Source: a virus
Length of the DNA: 64,000 nucleotides
IMG/VR virus record: IMGVR_UViG_3300042691_042003
Span: 124,001-188,000 of that record
Strand: one strand, 5' to 3'
Shown here: positions 17,514-25,976 of the stretch, in pieces
Numbering within the stretch: the stretch's first letter is position 1
How the letters are laid out: each line of letters starts with the position of its first letter
Program-made: the position numbers and the translations under genes
Notes under the pieces: generated by a model
Database searches by the model: none
Seen by the model: the letters and a program-made list of their open reading frames with translations, nothing else
Told to the model about the DNA's origin: nothing

Positions 17514-18694
17514 ATTCATTAGATAAACAATACAAAGATCTACTTCAAACAATTCTAGATTTTGGAGTAGAAAAGAAAGATCGAACAGGAACCGGAACTA
17601 AATCAATTTTTGGTTACACTATTCGTCATTCTATGAAAGAAGGATTCCCACTTCTTACTACAAAGAAGATGCATTGGAAATCTATTGTCACTGAACTCCT
17701 TTGGTTTCTTCGAGGTGATACGAATATCAAATTTCTAGTAGATAATGGATGTCATATTTGGGATGGAGATGCGTATAAGAATTACGCATGGAAAACATCT
17801 ATGGATTCCGATGGACAACTAACAAAAGAAGAATTCATTGAACGTATTAAAATCGACGATGAATTTGCAAAACATTGGGGTGATCTAGGCCCAATTTATG
17901 GTAAGCAATGGAGAAATTGGAATGGTAAGCAGGTTTCTGTAATGGATGGAAAGGTAATGACGACAATTATAGATCAAATCTCTGATCTAATTGAAAATAT
18001 TAAAACAAATCCAGATAGTCGACGTCTAATGGTAAGTGCATGGAACCCTGTGGAATTAGATCAAATGGTTCTTCCTCCTTGTCATTATGGATTTCAAATG
18101 TACACGAGGGAGCTTTCTCTAAAAGAGAGAATGGAATTATGGGAAGCACTTCCTGATCGAGATGTTATGGATTTTCCTATAGGTCCTCTTTCCGACGAAC
18201 AATATCATGAAGTACTAACACAAATTGGTGTTGAAGAAAGAGCTATTTCACTTATGTGGAATCAACGTTCAGTCGATACTTTTCTGGGTCTACCTTTTAA
18301 TATTGCTTCTTACGGACTTCTTCTTTCTATTATTGCAAGAGAGGTTGGTATGGTTCCTGATCAACTTATAGGTAATCTAGGAGATGTTCATCTTTATTTA
18401 AATCATATCGAACAAGCAAAAGAACAAATTGGCAGAGATTATACATGGGAAGAACAAGTAGAATGGGTAATGAAAAATACCGATGTAGAAATGGAAAATC
18501 TTTATATTGTAGAAGAAATTTCTAAGGAAACTACACCTAAAAATACAAGACAACCCTTTCATCTTCCTACTTTAAAAATGGCAGATCATTCCATGTACGA
18601 AGGAAATTTTCTTCCTCAATATTGGTTTCCTTCAGATTTTGAAATTCTAAATTATCAATCCCATCCACCTATTAAAGCTCCTCTTTCTAATTAA
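17510..18694 (+). CDS. thyA: Thymidylate synthase (ThyA type) with an internal insertion
   Basis: ThyA converts dUMP to dTMP using methylene-tetrahydrofolate. The 394-residue protein has the R-T-G-T phosphate loop ([12 protein letters not shown]), the [11 protein letters not shown] block, [11 protein letters not shown] and the catalytic cysteine C191 in [11 protein letters not shown], followed by [13 protein letters not shown] and the GDVHLYLNH folate motif. Between about residues 201 and 246 there is an extra acidic segment ([12 protein letters not shown] through GVEERA) not present in the 264-residue E. coli enzyme. The rest is intact, so it should be active. It supplies thymidine for AT-rich phage DNA and pairs with FolE at 42653. 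The next gene overlaps by one base. Confidence 0.95.
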   Translation: MNSLDKQYKDLLQTILDFGVEKKDRTGTGTKSIFGYTIRHSMKEGFPLLTTKKMHWKSIVTELLWFLRGDTNIKFLVDNGCHIWDGDAYKNYAWKTSMDSDGQLTKEEFIERIKIDDEFAKHWGDLGPIYGKQWRNWNGKQVSVMDGKVMTTIIDQISDLIENIKTNPDSRRLMVSAWNPVELDQMVLPPCHYGFQMYTRELSLKERMELWEALPDRDVMDFPIGPLSDEQYHEVLTQIGVEERAISLMWNQRSVDTFLGLPFNIASYGLLLSIIAREVGMVPDQLIGNLGDVHLYLNHIEQAKEQIGRDYTWEEQVEWVMKNTDVEMENLYIVEEISKETTPKNTRQPFHLPTLKMADHSMYEGNFLPQYWFPSDFEILNYQSHPPIKAPLSN

Positions 18695-19530
18695 TGAGCT
18701 ACATACAAGGCATTGTAAAAGAGAATAGATCTTCTCTTTTTTTAATTTATTTTTATATTTTCATGGCTCAAATGATGTTTTTAACTGAGCCTTATGTTTT
18801 AGGGAAAGCTATAGATGGTCTTCTTGTAAAAGATTATTTTTGGCTTCTCGTATTTCTAGGTATAGAAATTCTTGCAAATGCTTTCATGTACAAACGAATG
18901 ATTTTCGATACTAAAATTTTTATTGAAATATACAATCAAATCGTTTATAAGTACCTTAAATCGGATAAGAGTTCTAACCTTTCTTCTAGAATTGCAAGAA
19001 CTGATATTGCACATAGTATTGTAAATTTTTTAGAAAATGATTTGCATTATTATGTAATGACTTCTATTTCTATTATAGGATCTCTATTTTTTATTTTTAC
19101 ACAGCATAAGCAAACAGGTTTTATTGTTGTTTTTTGTGCTATTCCCATGGCTTTTATTGCAAATAAATTTTATAAGCTAATTGCTAAAGGGACTAGAATA
19201 GGTCATGACCATTATGAACAAAGAGTTTCGGCAATGGAATCTGAAGATGAATCTGTTATTAAAACATTTTACGAAAGAAGACGAAGAGTTTTAATTTATT
19301 CATCAACTATACACGGTAAGAATTGGTTTTCTATAAATATGACAAAAACAATATTCCTAGTAATTTCTCTTATTGTTTTCACAAATAAAAATATAGGACT
19401 TACACAAGGACAAGCAATATCAATGTACTCTTACATCAATCAATTCCTTATTTCTCTTGTTTCAATTCCAGTAGGTATGGAAATTTATACAAGAATAAAA
19501 GACGTCTTAAATCGTATAAAAACAGAATAA
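18694..19530 (+). CDS. Stand-alone ABC-transporter transmembrane domain
   Basis: The 278-residue protein has six hydrophobic helices in the spacing of an ABC exporter half: FLIYFYIFMAQMMFL, YFWLLVFLGIEILAN, the long intracellular loops with the ARTDIAHSIVNFLEN coupling segment, two helices around 125-155 (IIGSLFFIF, VVFCAIPMAFI), then the VSAMESEDESVIKTFYERRRR loop and two final helices. The GKAIDGLL start and QAISMYSYINQFL end also fit. There is no Walker A, signature or Walker B sequence before the stop, so it has no ATPase of its own. A phage coding only the membrane half is odd. Confidence 0.75.
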   Translation: MSYIQGIVKENRSSLFLIYFYIFMAQMMFLTEPYVLGKAIDGLLVKDYFWLLVFLGIEILANAFMYKRMIFDTKIFIEIYNQIVYKYLKSDKSSNLSSRIARTDIAHSIVNFLENDLHYYVMTSISIIGSLFFIFTQHKQTGFIVVFCAIPMAFIANKFYKLIAKGTRIGHDHYEQRVSAMESEDESVIKTFYERRRRVLIYSSTIHGKNWFSINMTKTIFLVISLIVFTNKNIGLTQGQAISMYSYINQFLISLVSIPVGMEIYTRIKDVLNRIKTE

Positions 19531-19533
19531 TTT

Positions 19534-19662
19534 ATGGAAATTTTATTACAAACACTTACTCATTTTCCAGGATGTTTTTTAGCTTGCATCCTTAGTCATC
19601 TACTCCTTCATAAGCTTAATTCTAAAAAAACTAAAAAATGTGATAACTGTAACTGTGGATAA
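19534..19662 (+). CDS. Very small membrane peptide with Cys-rich tail
   Basis: A 42-residue open frame lies between two genes with tight spacing (3 nt after the ABC-like gene). It has one hydrophobic helix (FPGCFLACILSHLLLH) followed by a basic linker and the tail KCDNCNCG, which could bind a metal or form disulphides. Its codon use fits its neighbours. Function unknown. Confidence 0.5.
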   Translation: MEILLQTLTHFPGCFLACILSHLLLHKLNSKKTKKCDNCNCG

Positions 19663-19680
19663 ATACAATAAAAATGAAGA

Positions 19681-20250
19681 ATGAATAAGACTGACAATAT
19701 TATAAAATGGTCTATCATCTCTATTTTTGTTGGATTATACTCACTTGTTAGTATAATATCTACAATTCACGTAGTCGATTTTTTTAAACTCAGTAATCCG
19801 ACTTGGTTAGCAATAACTCTTGCTATTGCTTTCGAAGTCGGTGCTGCAGCTTGTCTTGCAGCAATTATTATACTTGATAAAACTAGCAAATCCCTAGTTT
19901 GGCTTCTTTTTATTCTGATCACTGGAATGCAAATGATGGGAAATATGTATTATGCATACACTCATCTAGGAAATTATCAATTTTGGTCAGAGCTATTTGG
20001 ATTAATAGAAGAAGAAGATATTTTTCAAAAAAGAATTCTTTCTATAGTTTCCGGTGCAATACTTCCTGTAGTTGCTCTTGGCTTTATTAAATCTCTCGTA
20101 GATTATATAAGACCTTCAAATGAAGAAATTAATTTAATTAATTTAGAAAAATCTGAAGAAGATATTATCGAAGAAGATAAATATACAAAAACAGAAGTGT
20201 TGGAAGATAAACCAGTAGAACTGGTAATTCCAAGAGCTGGAGGATTATAA
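19681..20250 (+). CDS. Four-helix membrane protein
   Basis: The 189-residue protein has four hydrophobic segments: residues 11-33 (IISIFVGLYSLVSIIST), 41-66 (AITLAIAFEVGAAACL), 72-96 (LVWLLFILITGMQMMGNMYY) and 117-138 (ILSIVSGAILPVVALGF). A long acidic tail follows (EEDIIEEDKYTK). It resembles small phage membrane proteins of unknown role. Its start follows a GATAAATAC-containing spacer after the mini-gene. Confidence 0.7.
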   Translation: MNKTDNIIKWSIISIFVGLYSLVSIISTIHVVDFFKLSNPTWLAITLAIAFEVGAAACLAAIIILDKTSKSLVWLLFILITGMQMMGNMYYAYTHLGNYQFWSELFGLIEEEDIFQKRILSIVSGAILPVVALGFIKSLVDYIRPSNEEINLINLEKSEEDIIEEDKYTKTEVLEDKPVELVIPRAGGL

Positions 20251-20252
20251 GA

Positions 20253-20789
20253 ATGTCAAACACTACTACAACCGTTGAGGGATTATCGATATCTAATTTT
20301 TCTCAACAAGTTTTAGATTTACAAGCTGCAGGTTTTTGTTGTACCGATAAAGATTCTAGAAAGATTATTCGTTGGGTAGGATGTAAACCTAGCGTTTTTA
20401 GATCTTCTCAAACTGTTTTTTCTGCCAATGATCTTTCTCTTTGTAGCTGGTATCAAGAAGTAGGAACTTATAATTTTATAACGTATCTTCTAGATCCAGG
20501 AGATATACAAACAATCACAATGGATTCTAAGTATATTCTTACTAAAGCCGAATGGCCTACAAATTCATTAGAATCTCAAAAGTTAATTGAAGTAGGAATA
20601 GGACAACAAGCAGGTTATGTAGGAATGACGGTTCCTTTTACTATAGGGGCATCTTCTACATCTACGTATAATTATACCGTAATGAAAGATCTTTTTCACT
20701 TTAATTCAGAATCTAATGTTAAAACTCCAATGAAACTAAATAATATATCTCCTTATTCAGTTTCTATTTCTGTACTATTTGCAAATTAA
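20253..20789 (+). CDS. Probable virion or fibre-associated protein
   Basis: The 178-residue protein is Ser/Thr-rich and beta-strand-rich (SVFRSSQTVFSANDLSLCSW, then YVGMTVPFTIGASST and PYSVSISVLFAN), with no signal peptide. This composition is common in tail-fibre or neck accessory proteins. The next gene encodes a glycine-rich GPTG-type protein, which supports an external virion role. No family was recognised. Confidence 0.55.
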   Translation: MSNTTTTVEGLSISNFSQQVLDLQAAGFCCTDKDSRKIIRWVGCKPSVFRSSQTVFSANDLSLCSWYQEVGTYNFITYLLDPGDIQTITMDSKYILTKAEWPTNSLESQKLIEVGIGQQAGYVGMTVPFTIGASSTSTYNYTVMKDLFHFNSESNVKTPMKLNNISPYSVSISVLFAN

Positions 20790-20798
20790 AATATAAAA

Positions 20799-21164
20799 AT
20801 GATAAAAACTATTAACGCTCTTAAAACTCTCTTTAGTTTAGGGAAACAAGCTACTGAAGATTCTTTCTCCGATTTAATTGATTCATTTTACGGCAAAGCC
20901 GAAGATTCTGTTTTATTAGGACCTTTAGGACTAACAGGGACTTATGGATTGATAGGACCAACTGGAGGAACTCATCGAGGATTAATAGGTCCTTCTTCTG
21001 GAAATTACCTAGGATTTTATTACTTAGGAGGTACTGCTCCAGGAAGTTCCTCATCATCTGGATCTACTGGACAAATAATTTTTTCAGTTACTGGAGGGAC
21101 CGGATATATGTATATTCATTCGGGTTCACAATGGATAAAAATTGAAGGTATTTCAAATTTTTAA
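20799..21164 (+). CDS. Glycine-rich GPTG-type fibre protein
   Basis: The 121-residue protein has a helical N-terminus (FSLGKQATEDSFSDLIDSF), then repeated glycine turns (LLGPLGLTGTYGLIGPTGG, GLIGPSSG, GGTGYMYIHSG). The same GPTG/GSTG style is seen at the start of the large fibre protein at 47766. It is likely a short fibre or decoration protein. It precedes a gap of 64 nt that contains a CATATAATA promoter-like motif. Confidence 0.6.
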   Translation: MIKTINALKTLFSLGKQATEDSFSDLIDSFYGKAEDSVLLGPLGLTGTYGLIGPTGGTHRGLIGPSSGNYLGFYYLGGTAPGSSSSSGSTGQIIFSVTGGTGYMYIHSGSQWIKIEGISNF

Positions 21165-21195
21165 TACCTTATTCTAAAACTTTTTTTAAAAATTA

Positions 21196-21204
21196 CATAT
21201 AATA
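21196..21204 (+). promoter_or_regulatory. CATATAATA motif, probable late promoter
   Basis: CATATAATAAAAAACAAA is identical over 18 bases to the site at 16418. The nonamer ends 24 nt before the ATG at 21229. Confidence 0.55.
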
Positions 21205-21228
21205 AAAAACAAATTTAAAAACAAATTT

Positions 21229-21426
21229 ATGGAAAAGAAAACAAAAGTAGAAAATGTAGGAGAAGCGATTTCAGTTTTGATGCAGGTTGCAGAGCTAGCT
21301 CAGAGTCGTGGAATTCTCTCTTTTGACGATGCAGTAGTTACAAAATCAGCAATGGATTTTCTTGTAGCTCTTAATGGAGGTAATGCACAACCTTCTGCTG
21401 CAGATGAAGGTCCTCAAGGATCTTAA
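21229..21426 (+). CDS. Small acidic helical protein
   Basis: The 65-residue protein (VGEAISVLMQVAELAQSRG at residues 10-28) is helical and ends in an acidic, flexible tail. A clear CATATAATA motif lies upstream, which implies abundant late expression. Small proteins of this size in T4-like phages are often head or tail decoration or assembly factors, but no homologue was recognised. Confidence 0.6.
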   Translation: MEKKTKVENVGEAISVLMQVAELAQSRGILSFDDAVVTKSAMDFLVALNGGNAQPSAADEGPQGS

Positions 21427-21428
21427 TA

Positions 21429-21662
21429 ATGATTCGGATGTTTAAAAAAGGGGAGGATATCAATTCTCCCCTTCAAATTGGAGATATCCTCGAAGTAGAA
21501 CCTGGAGTCTTTGTTAAAGTAAAAGAAATTATTAAAGAGACTGAAGAAGACTTTGCTGATATAAAAAAATGGAACATTCGAATAAAAACTGAAGTTATCG
21601 CAAATGACAAGGAATCAACTACCTCAAAATCCAGAAAAGGACAAAGATCTAGAAAAAATTAG
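21429..21662 (+). CDS. Unidentified small protein
   Basis: The 77-residue protein has a beta-rich core (IGDILEVEPGVFVKVKEI) and a basic serine-rich tail (TSKSRKGQRSRKN). It might bind nucleic acid through the tail. It overlaps the next gene by 59 nt in another frame, an unusually long overlap, so one of the two may use a later start. Confidence 0.5.
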   Translation: MIRMFKKGEDINSPLQIGDILEVEPGVFVKVKEIIKETEEDFADIKKWNIRIKTEVIANDKESTTSKSRKGQRSRKN

Positions 21663-21867
21663 ATATTATCACGGTACTTGGGATAATTTTTTTAATTATT
21701 GGAAGAAGAGAGGAGTTGAGACGGATCCTTATAAAGGGTCTATTCTAAAACATCCTACTAATAAGAAGCAAAAAGAAAGTACTCTTCCTTATCAGGATTT
21801 TGGCACTTACGATAAATCAAAAAGAAATAAATTAATAGAATCATTTAGCGAATTCTTAGAAAATTAA
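21604..21867 (+). CDS. Unidentified small protein
   Basis: The 87-residue protein is charged with a central YYHGTWDNFFNYWKKRG block and ends in LIESFSEFLEN. That C-terminus resembles the F-x-x-F-L-x-E sequences found at the N-termini of other proteins here, but at the wrong end. The first 20 residues lie in the overlap with the previous gene. Confidence 0.5.
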   Translation: MTRNQLPQNPEKDKDLEKIRYYHGTWDNFFNYWKKRGVETDPYKGSILKHPTNKKQKESTLPYQDFGTYDKSKRNKLIESFSEFLEN

Positions 21868-21877
21868 AAATTTTGGA

Positions 21878-21890
21878 GGGATAAGATCCC
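21878..21890 (+). promoter_or_regulatory. Small hairpin and mini-ORF ahead of the GT2 gene
   Basis: GGGAT-AAG-ATCCC can form a five-pair hairpin. It overlaps the only strong Shine-Dalgarno-like GGAGGG run in this neighbourhood. An ATG at 21892 opens a five-codon frame (MKKYA) whose stop overlaps the glycosyltransferase ATG at 21902. This arrangement could couple translation. Confidence 0.3.
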
Positions 21891-21901
21891 TATGAAGAAA
21901 T

Positions 21902-23131
21902 ATGCCTAAAAGTAAATCAAAAAGAAAATCAAGGCCTTTTACAAATATTGTACAAAAACAAGGCCAACCTGGTTATACTAATTTTCAAAATTTAAAACCA
22001 GCAACAGTATCTCTATCTATAATTGTAAAAAACGAAGCAGCCGTTATTGAACGAATGCTTAAAACAGTTTATCCAATTTTAGATTATTATGTAGTAGTTG
22101 ATACCGGTTCTACAGACGGTACTCAAGATATTATTAGAAAATTCTTTGAAGAGAAAGGAATTCCTGGAGAAGTTATCGATCATCCATGGAAAAATTTTGA
22201 AGATGCTCGTAATACTGCTCTAAATGCAGTTAAAGGAAAAGCAGATTTTGGATTTTGGATAGATGCAGATGAACAAGTAACGTATGATCCAGGATTTAAT
22301 CCATTAATGTTTAAAGCAGGTTTATCTCAATTCGATGGAGGTAATGTAAAAGTTACTTATGGAGGTCAAAATTACTTCCGTATGCAATTCTTTTCAACAA
22401 AAAAACCTTGGAGGTGGTATGGTCCTGTTCATGAAGTTCTCGTTTGTGATGAACCTACTAACGTTGGTGAAGTTCATGGAATTGGTGCTCTTGTAACTCC
22501 TGATGGTAATTCTTGGACATCAGAATCTATTCAACAAAAATATGAAGGTCATGCTAAAATTCTAGAAGAATATGTAGCAAACGATCCTAATAAAGATCCT
22601 CGTTGGGTATTTTATTTAGCACAATCTTATCGAGATGCAGGAACTCCTGAAAATCAGAAGAAATCTATTGAATGGTATTCAAAAAGAGCAGAAATGTTAA
22701 ATGGTTTCTGGGAAGAAATTTATTTCTCTCTTCTAATGGTTGCTTCACTTAAAGGTTCTCTACAATATCCAGTACCTGAAATTTTAGAATCTTATCGAAT
22801 TTGTGGAAAAGCTAATATTTATCGAGCTGAACATCTTATTCCACTTATTTTACACTATCATGCTGCAAAAGAATTTGATGTAGCTTACATGTATTCATCT
22901 CATGCAATGAAATTTGCAGGTAAATCACCCTTTCCTCAATCATCTCTATTCATTGATCCAGGCATATATCTTTGGAAAATTTACGATTTACACACTCTTT
23001 CTTGTTATTATTCAGGAAGAAGAGAAGAAGGTATAGAAACTTTTAAGAAGCTATGGAAAGCTCTTGAGAAAGGAGAAGTTCCACAATCAGAAGTTCCTAG
23101 ATTAACAGAAAACCGTAAATTCTTCTCATGA
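21902..23131 (+). CDS. GT2 glycosyltransferase with TPR-like C-terminus
   Basis: The 409-residue protein has a GT-A domain: LSIIVKNEAAVIERMLKTV, VVVDTGSTDGTQDIIRKF (donor-binding aspartate) and FWIDADEQV (DAD metal site). About residue 220 onward changes to helical repeats (HAKILEEYVANDPNKDP, YLAQSYRDAG, SIEWYSKRAEM) resembling TPR units. GT2-TPR enzymes often glycosylate proteins directly, so a virion protein could be the acceptor. It lies outside the main glycan island and has the ordinary base composition of the phage. It overlaps the next gene by 4 nt. Confidence 0.85.
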   Translation: MPKSKSKRKSRPFTNIVQKQGQPGYTNFQNLKPATVSLSIIVKNEAAVIERMLKTVYPILDYYVVVDTGSTDGTQDIIRKFFEEKGIPGEVIDHPWKNFEDARNTALNAVKGKADFGFWIDADEQVTYDPGFNPLMFKAGLSQFDGGNVKVTYGGQNYFRMQFFSTKKPWRWYGPVHEVLVCDEPTNVGEVHGIGALVTPDGNSWTSESIQQKYEGHAKILEEYVANDPNKDPRWVFYLAQSYRDAGTPENQKKSIEWYSKRAEMLNGFWEEIYFSLLMVASLKGSLQYPVPEILESYRICGKANIYRAEHLIPLILHYHAAKEFDVAYMYSSHAMKFAGKSPFPQSSLFIDPGIYLWKIYDLHTLSCYYSGRREEGIETFKKLWKALEKGEVPQSEVPRLTENRKFFS

Positions 23132-23337
23132 ATCAAGTAAAACTAGATAGGAAATTTGATATTTCTGTTAGATCTTGGATAAATGATAAGCCTATTACTG
23201 ATGATAATTGGCATGTTTTTTATACCGATACTAACAATGAAATGTTAATTGTTCTAATGGATCCCATTAATAATACTGAGGTAAAAATTGAAGTTGTAAA
23301 AAAGACAAATTATGAAGACAATAAAAAAGAAAACTGA
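23128..23337 (+). CDS. Unidentified small protein
   Basis: The 69-residue protein is strand-rich (FDISVRSWINDKPI, then MLIVLMDPINNTEVKIEVV). It overlaps its neighbours by 4 and 26 nt, which argues for translation coupling. No function is suggested by the sequence. Confidence 0.5.
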   Translation: MNQVKLDRKFDISVRSWINDKPITDDNWHVFYTDTNNEMLIVLMDPINNTEVKIEVVKKTNYEDNKKEN

Positions 23338-23539
23338 AAAAGGTTTTGAATATAAAAGAGTTGCCGATTTAGAAGCAGATAAGTTAATTACTATGGGTTG
23401 GGATTTTTGTCCTAAATCTGAATGGAAAATTAACGTAAGAGATTTTGGTAAAGTAAAAGAAGAAACAAATTCTAGCGAGGATAAATATAAAAAGAATAAG
23501 AAGAATCGCAAGAATGAAACCACTTCTGAAGTACAATGA
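23312..23539 (+). CDS. Unidentified basic small protein
   Basis: The 75-residue protein has a short folded-looking segment (RVADLEADKLITMGWDFC) and a lysine-rich tail (KYKKNKKNRKN). It could bind nucleic acid or be a minor structural protein. It overlaps the following capsid-targeted gene by 26 nt. Confidence 0.5.
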   Translation: MKTIKKKTEKGFEYKRVADLEADKLITMGWDFCPKSEWKINVRDFGKVKEETNSSEDKYKKNKKNRKNETTSEVQ

Positions 23540-24803
23540 TTTTGTAAATCTAATATTAGAATCAAAAACCTTAAATGAAGGAGGGGCTTATGGTCATTTA
23601 AATCATCCTTTTGATGATTTAGATCTCACATTTGCCGATCTACAAGAAATGTTAGATGCTACCATTAATGGAGCATTTGGGCCTGAAAATTTTGTTTCTG
23701 AAAAGACGGACGGACAAAATATCATGGTTTCTTGGAAAGGAGGAAGATTAATAGCTGCTCGTAATAAATCACATCTAAAAAATCAAGGAGCTAATGCCCT
23801 TTCGGCCGAGGCATTAGCTCAAATGTTCGCAGGCAGAGGAGAAATCGAGATTGCATTTACTACTGCAATGGATGATCTTTCTTCTGCCATTGCGGCATTT
23901 TCTCCTCAAGATAAAGATCGTTTTTTTGCTGAAGGAAAGAAATTTGCTTCGGTAGAAGTTATTACCCCTAAAACTCAAAATGTCGTTCCTTATGGTTTGA
24001 AAATGCTTGTTTTTCACGGAACAATGGAATATGATGAAGACGGTAACCCCATAGGTGAAGATAAACAAGCTGGAAGAGATTTAGGTAAAATTGTTAATGA
24101 TATTAATGTTGCAGTTCAGAAGAATTTCTTTATAAGAGGTCCTCACGATTTAGAAATAAAACCCCTTCCTAATACTAAAGCTAGAGAAGCTTATTATCGT
24201 AAGAAAATCGATACGGTAATGAAAGAAAGTGGATGCTCACCTTCTTCTACAGTAGGTGATTATGTAATAGGGATGGCTACTAATATTTTTAAAAGAGAAA
24301 CTAATAAAGCAGGAATTACAATCCCTTTTGACGTAGAAACAAAACTTATTAGAAGGATTGCAAGTATAGACGATTCTAAAACATATACAATTTCTCAAAT
24401 TAAAAAAGATTTAGGATCTGATGCTTCTTGGTTTATTGATTTAGAAAAGAAAGACTTTAAGAAAATTCAAAGAGAAATTTATGCTCCTTTAGAAAATATT
24501 TTTCTAGAAATTGGTACCGAAATGATGAAAAATATGTCTTCTTTTCTTTCTGCAAATCCTACACAAGCTGCAGAAGAAATGAAAGCAGAAATTGATCGAG
24601 TTATTTCTTCCATTAGAACTAATGGAGATGCTTCTGATGTTGAAAAGCTAGAACATGAGCTGAATCGTATTGCTACTTCAGGTGGTCTAGAATCAATTGT
24701 TCCTACTGAAGGAATAACATTTTTATTCAAAGGAAAGCTATATAAATACACAGGAATTTTTGCTCCGATCAATCAAATAAGAGGAATGCTTACTTATAGA
24801 TAA
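23514..24803 (+). CDS. Nucleotidyltransferase-fold protein (KTDG motif) with capsid-targeting start
   Basis: The 429-residue protein has EKTDGQNIMVSW with K64, D66 and G67 in the K-x-D-G arrangement of ligase/capping nucleotidyltransferases, followed by RLIAARNKSHL and, later, EVITPKTQNVVPYG and KMLVFHGTMEYDEDG. Similar proteins with this opening occur in T4-like cyanophage virions. The first 22 residues (LKYNDFVNLILES, then TLNEG) look like a capsid-targeting peptide with possible cuts after ILE or LNE. It may be a packaged enzyme that modifies nucleic acid or protein at infection. The K-x-D-G reading is direct; activity is not shown. Confidence 0.72.
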   Translation: MKPLLKYNDFVNLILESKTLNEGGAYGHLNHPFDDLDLTFADLQEMLDATINGAFGPENFVSEKTDGQNIMVSWKGGRLIAARNKSHLKNQGANALSAEALAQMFAGRGEIEIAFTTAMDDLSSAIAAFSPQDKDRFFAEGKKFASVEVITPKTQNVVPYGLKMLVFHGTMEYDEDGNPIGEDKQAGRDLGKIVNDINVAVQKNFFIRGPHDLEIKPLPNTKAREAYYRKKIDTVMKESGCSPSSTVGDYVIGMATNIFKRETNKAGITIPFDVETKLIRRIASIDDSKTYTISQIKKDLGSDASWFIDLEKKDFKKIQREIYAPLENIFLEIGTEMMKNMSSFLSANPTQAAEEMKAEIDRVISSIRTNGDASDVEKLEHELNRIATSGGLESIVPTEGITFLFKGKLYKYTGIFAPINQIRGMLTYR

Positions 24804-24827
24804 ATATAAAAAATAAATTAGAATTTT

Positions 24828-25706
24828 ATGAAAAGGATTTTTTCTCTTATATGTCTTAGTGTTTTAATCTCTTCTTGTGCTTTACAAGGCAATGAAAAAT
24901 CCGAAGAAATTCAACCTAGTAAAGAATCTATTAATAATGCTGCTAGAATAGCTACGGATAATCTTCTTTTAGGTAATCCTTCTAATGCACAAACTTCAAC
25001 TTCATTTCCTACAAATTATTTAATGCAAAAAACTCAGTTTGCATTAAGTTATAATCGAGATCAAGGAAAACCTAATTGGGTTTCCTGGCATTTAGATCCT
25101 ACTTGGGTGGGATCCTCTGATAGATGTAATTGTTTTTCTTCGGATGCCTTACTTCCTTCAGGATGGTATCGAGTAACCTCGACTTCATATACAAATTCGG
25201 GGTTTGATAGAGGTCATAATTGTCCTTCTGCTGATAGAACTCTCAATTCTACTGATAATAAAGTAACTTTTTTAATGACTAATATGATGCCTCAAGCTCC
25301 TAATAATAATCAAAGAACTTGGGCTAATTTAGAGAATTATTGTAGGACTCTTATGAATCAAGGAAATGAGCTGTATATTATTTGTGGATCTTATGGATCT
25401 GGAGGATATGGTTCTAATGGATTCAAAACTACAATAGATAATGGTAGAGTAACAGTTCCTAATAGAATTTGGAAAGTAATAGTTGTAATTCCTCAAGGAT
25501 CAAATGATATTTCTAGAATTACAACTTCAACAAGGGTTATAGCTTTAAATACACCTAATGCTAATGATCTTCTTACCACATGGGGATCATACAGGACATC
25601 TGTAGATGCAATTGAATCTGTAACTGGGTATGATCTTCTTTCTAATATCCCTGATGCAATAGAAAACGTTCTAGAAACAAATATAGATAATGGACCAACT
25701 CAATAA
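24828..25706 (+). CDS. DNA/RNA non-specific endonuclease (NucA-type) lipoprotein
   Basis: The 292-residue protein has a lipoprotein signal (LICLSVLISSC, Cys17 as lipobox cysteine). The mature part carries FDRGHNCPSADR with catalytic His130 in the D-R-G-H motif, then TNMMPQAPNNNQRTW with the metal-binding Asn, both hallmarks of the beta-beta-alpha-metal NucA/EndoG family. Length and motif spacing are normal. It would be anchored outside the cytoplasmic membrane and cut DNA and RNA there. In a phage this could degrade incoming DNA of competitors or scavenge extracellular DNA. It lies among capsid-targeted genes. Confidence 0.9.
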   Translation: MKRIFSLICLSVLISSCALQGNEKSEEIQPSKESINNAARIATDNLLLGNPSNAQTSTSFPTNYLMQKTQFALSYNRDQGKPNWVSWHLDPTWVGSSDRCNCFSSDALLPSGWYRVTSTSYTNSGFDRGHNCPSADRTLNSTDNKVTFLMTNMMPQAPNNNQRTWANLENYCRTLMNQGNELYIICGSYGSGGYGSNGFKTTIDNGRVTVPNRIWKVIVVIPQGSNDISRITTSTRVIALNTPNANDLLTTWGSYRTSVDAIESVTGYDLLSNIPDAIENVLETNIDNGPTQ

Positions 25707-25714
25707 TTACCACT

Positions 25715-25960
25715 ATGAAAACCATAATCCTAATTCTTACATTTTTAACTTTTTCAACTTGTGTCCCTGTTAGATATAACAGAACTTCAAGGGTAGTTGT
25801 ACAACCTACTCCAGTAGTCGTTGTAAATCCACAACCAGCTTTATATTCTCCTTACTATCAATTTAGACCAATTCGTCCTGTAGTAAGACCTCCTTATTTA
25901 GGAAACGTTTATCATAAACCAAAAACCGTAGTAGTTGTTAGAGGTGGTAGAAGAAGATAA
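25715..25960 (+). CDS. Small exported protein rich in Pro and Val
   Basis: The 81-residue protein starts with a hydrophobic signal (IILILTFLTFSTC) in which Cys16 could be a lipobox cysteine. The remainder has a VVVQPTPVVVVNPQP run and aromatic PYYQFRPI/RPPYLGN blocks, ending RGGRRR. This is similar to small envelope proteins of Bacteroidota. It starts 8 nt after the nuclease gene and is probably coexpressed with it. Confidence 0.6.
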   Translation: MKTIILILTFLTFSTCVPVRYNRTSRVVVQPTPVVVVNPQPALYSPYYQFRPIRPVVRPPYLGNVYHKPKTVVVVRGGRRR

Positions 25961-25976
25961 TGGTTTCGGTCCTGGA

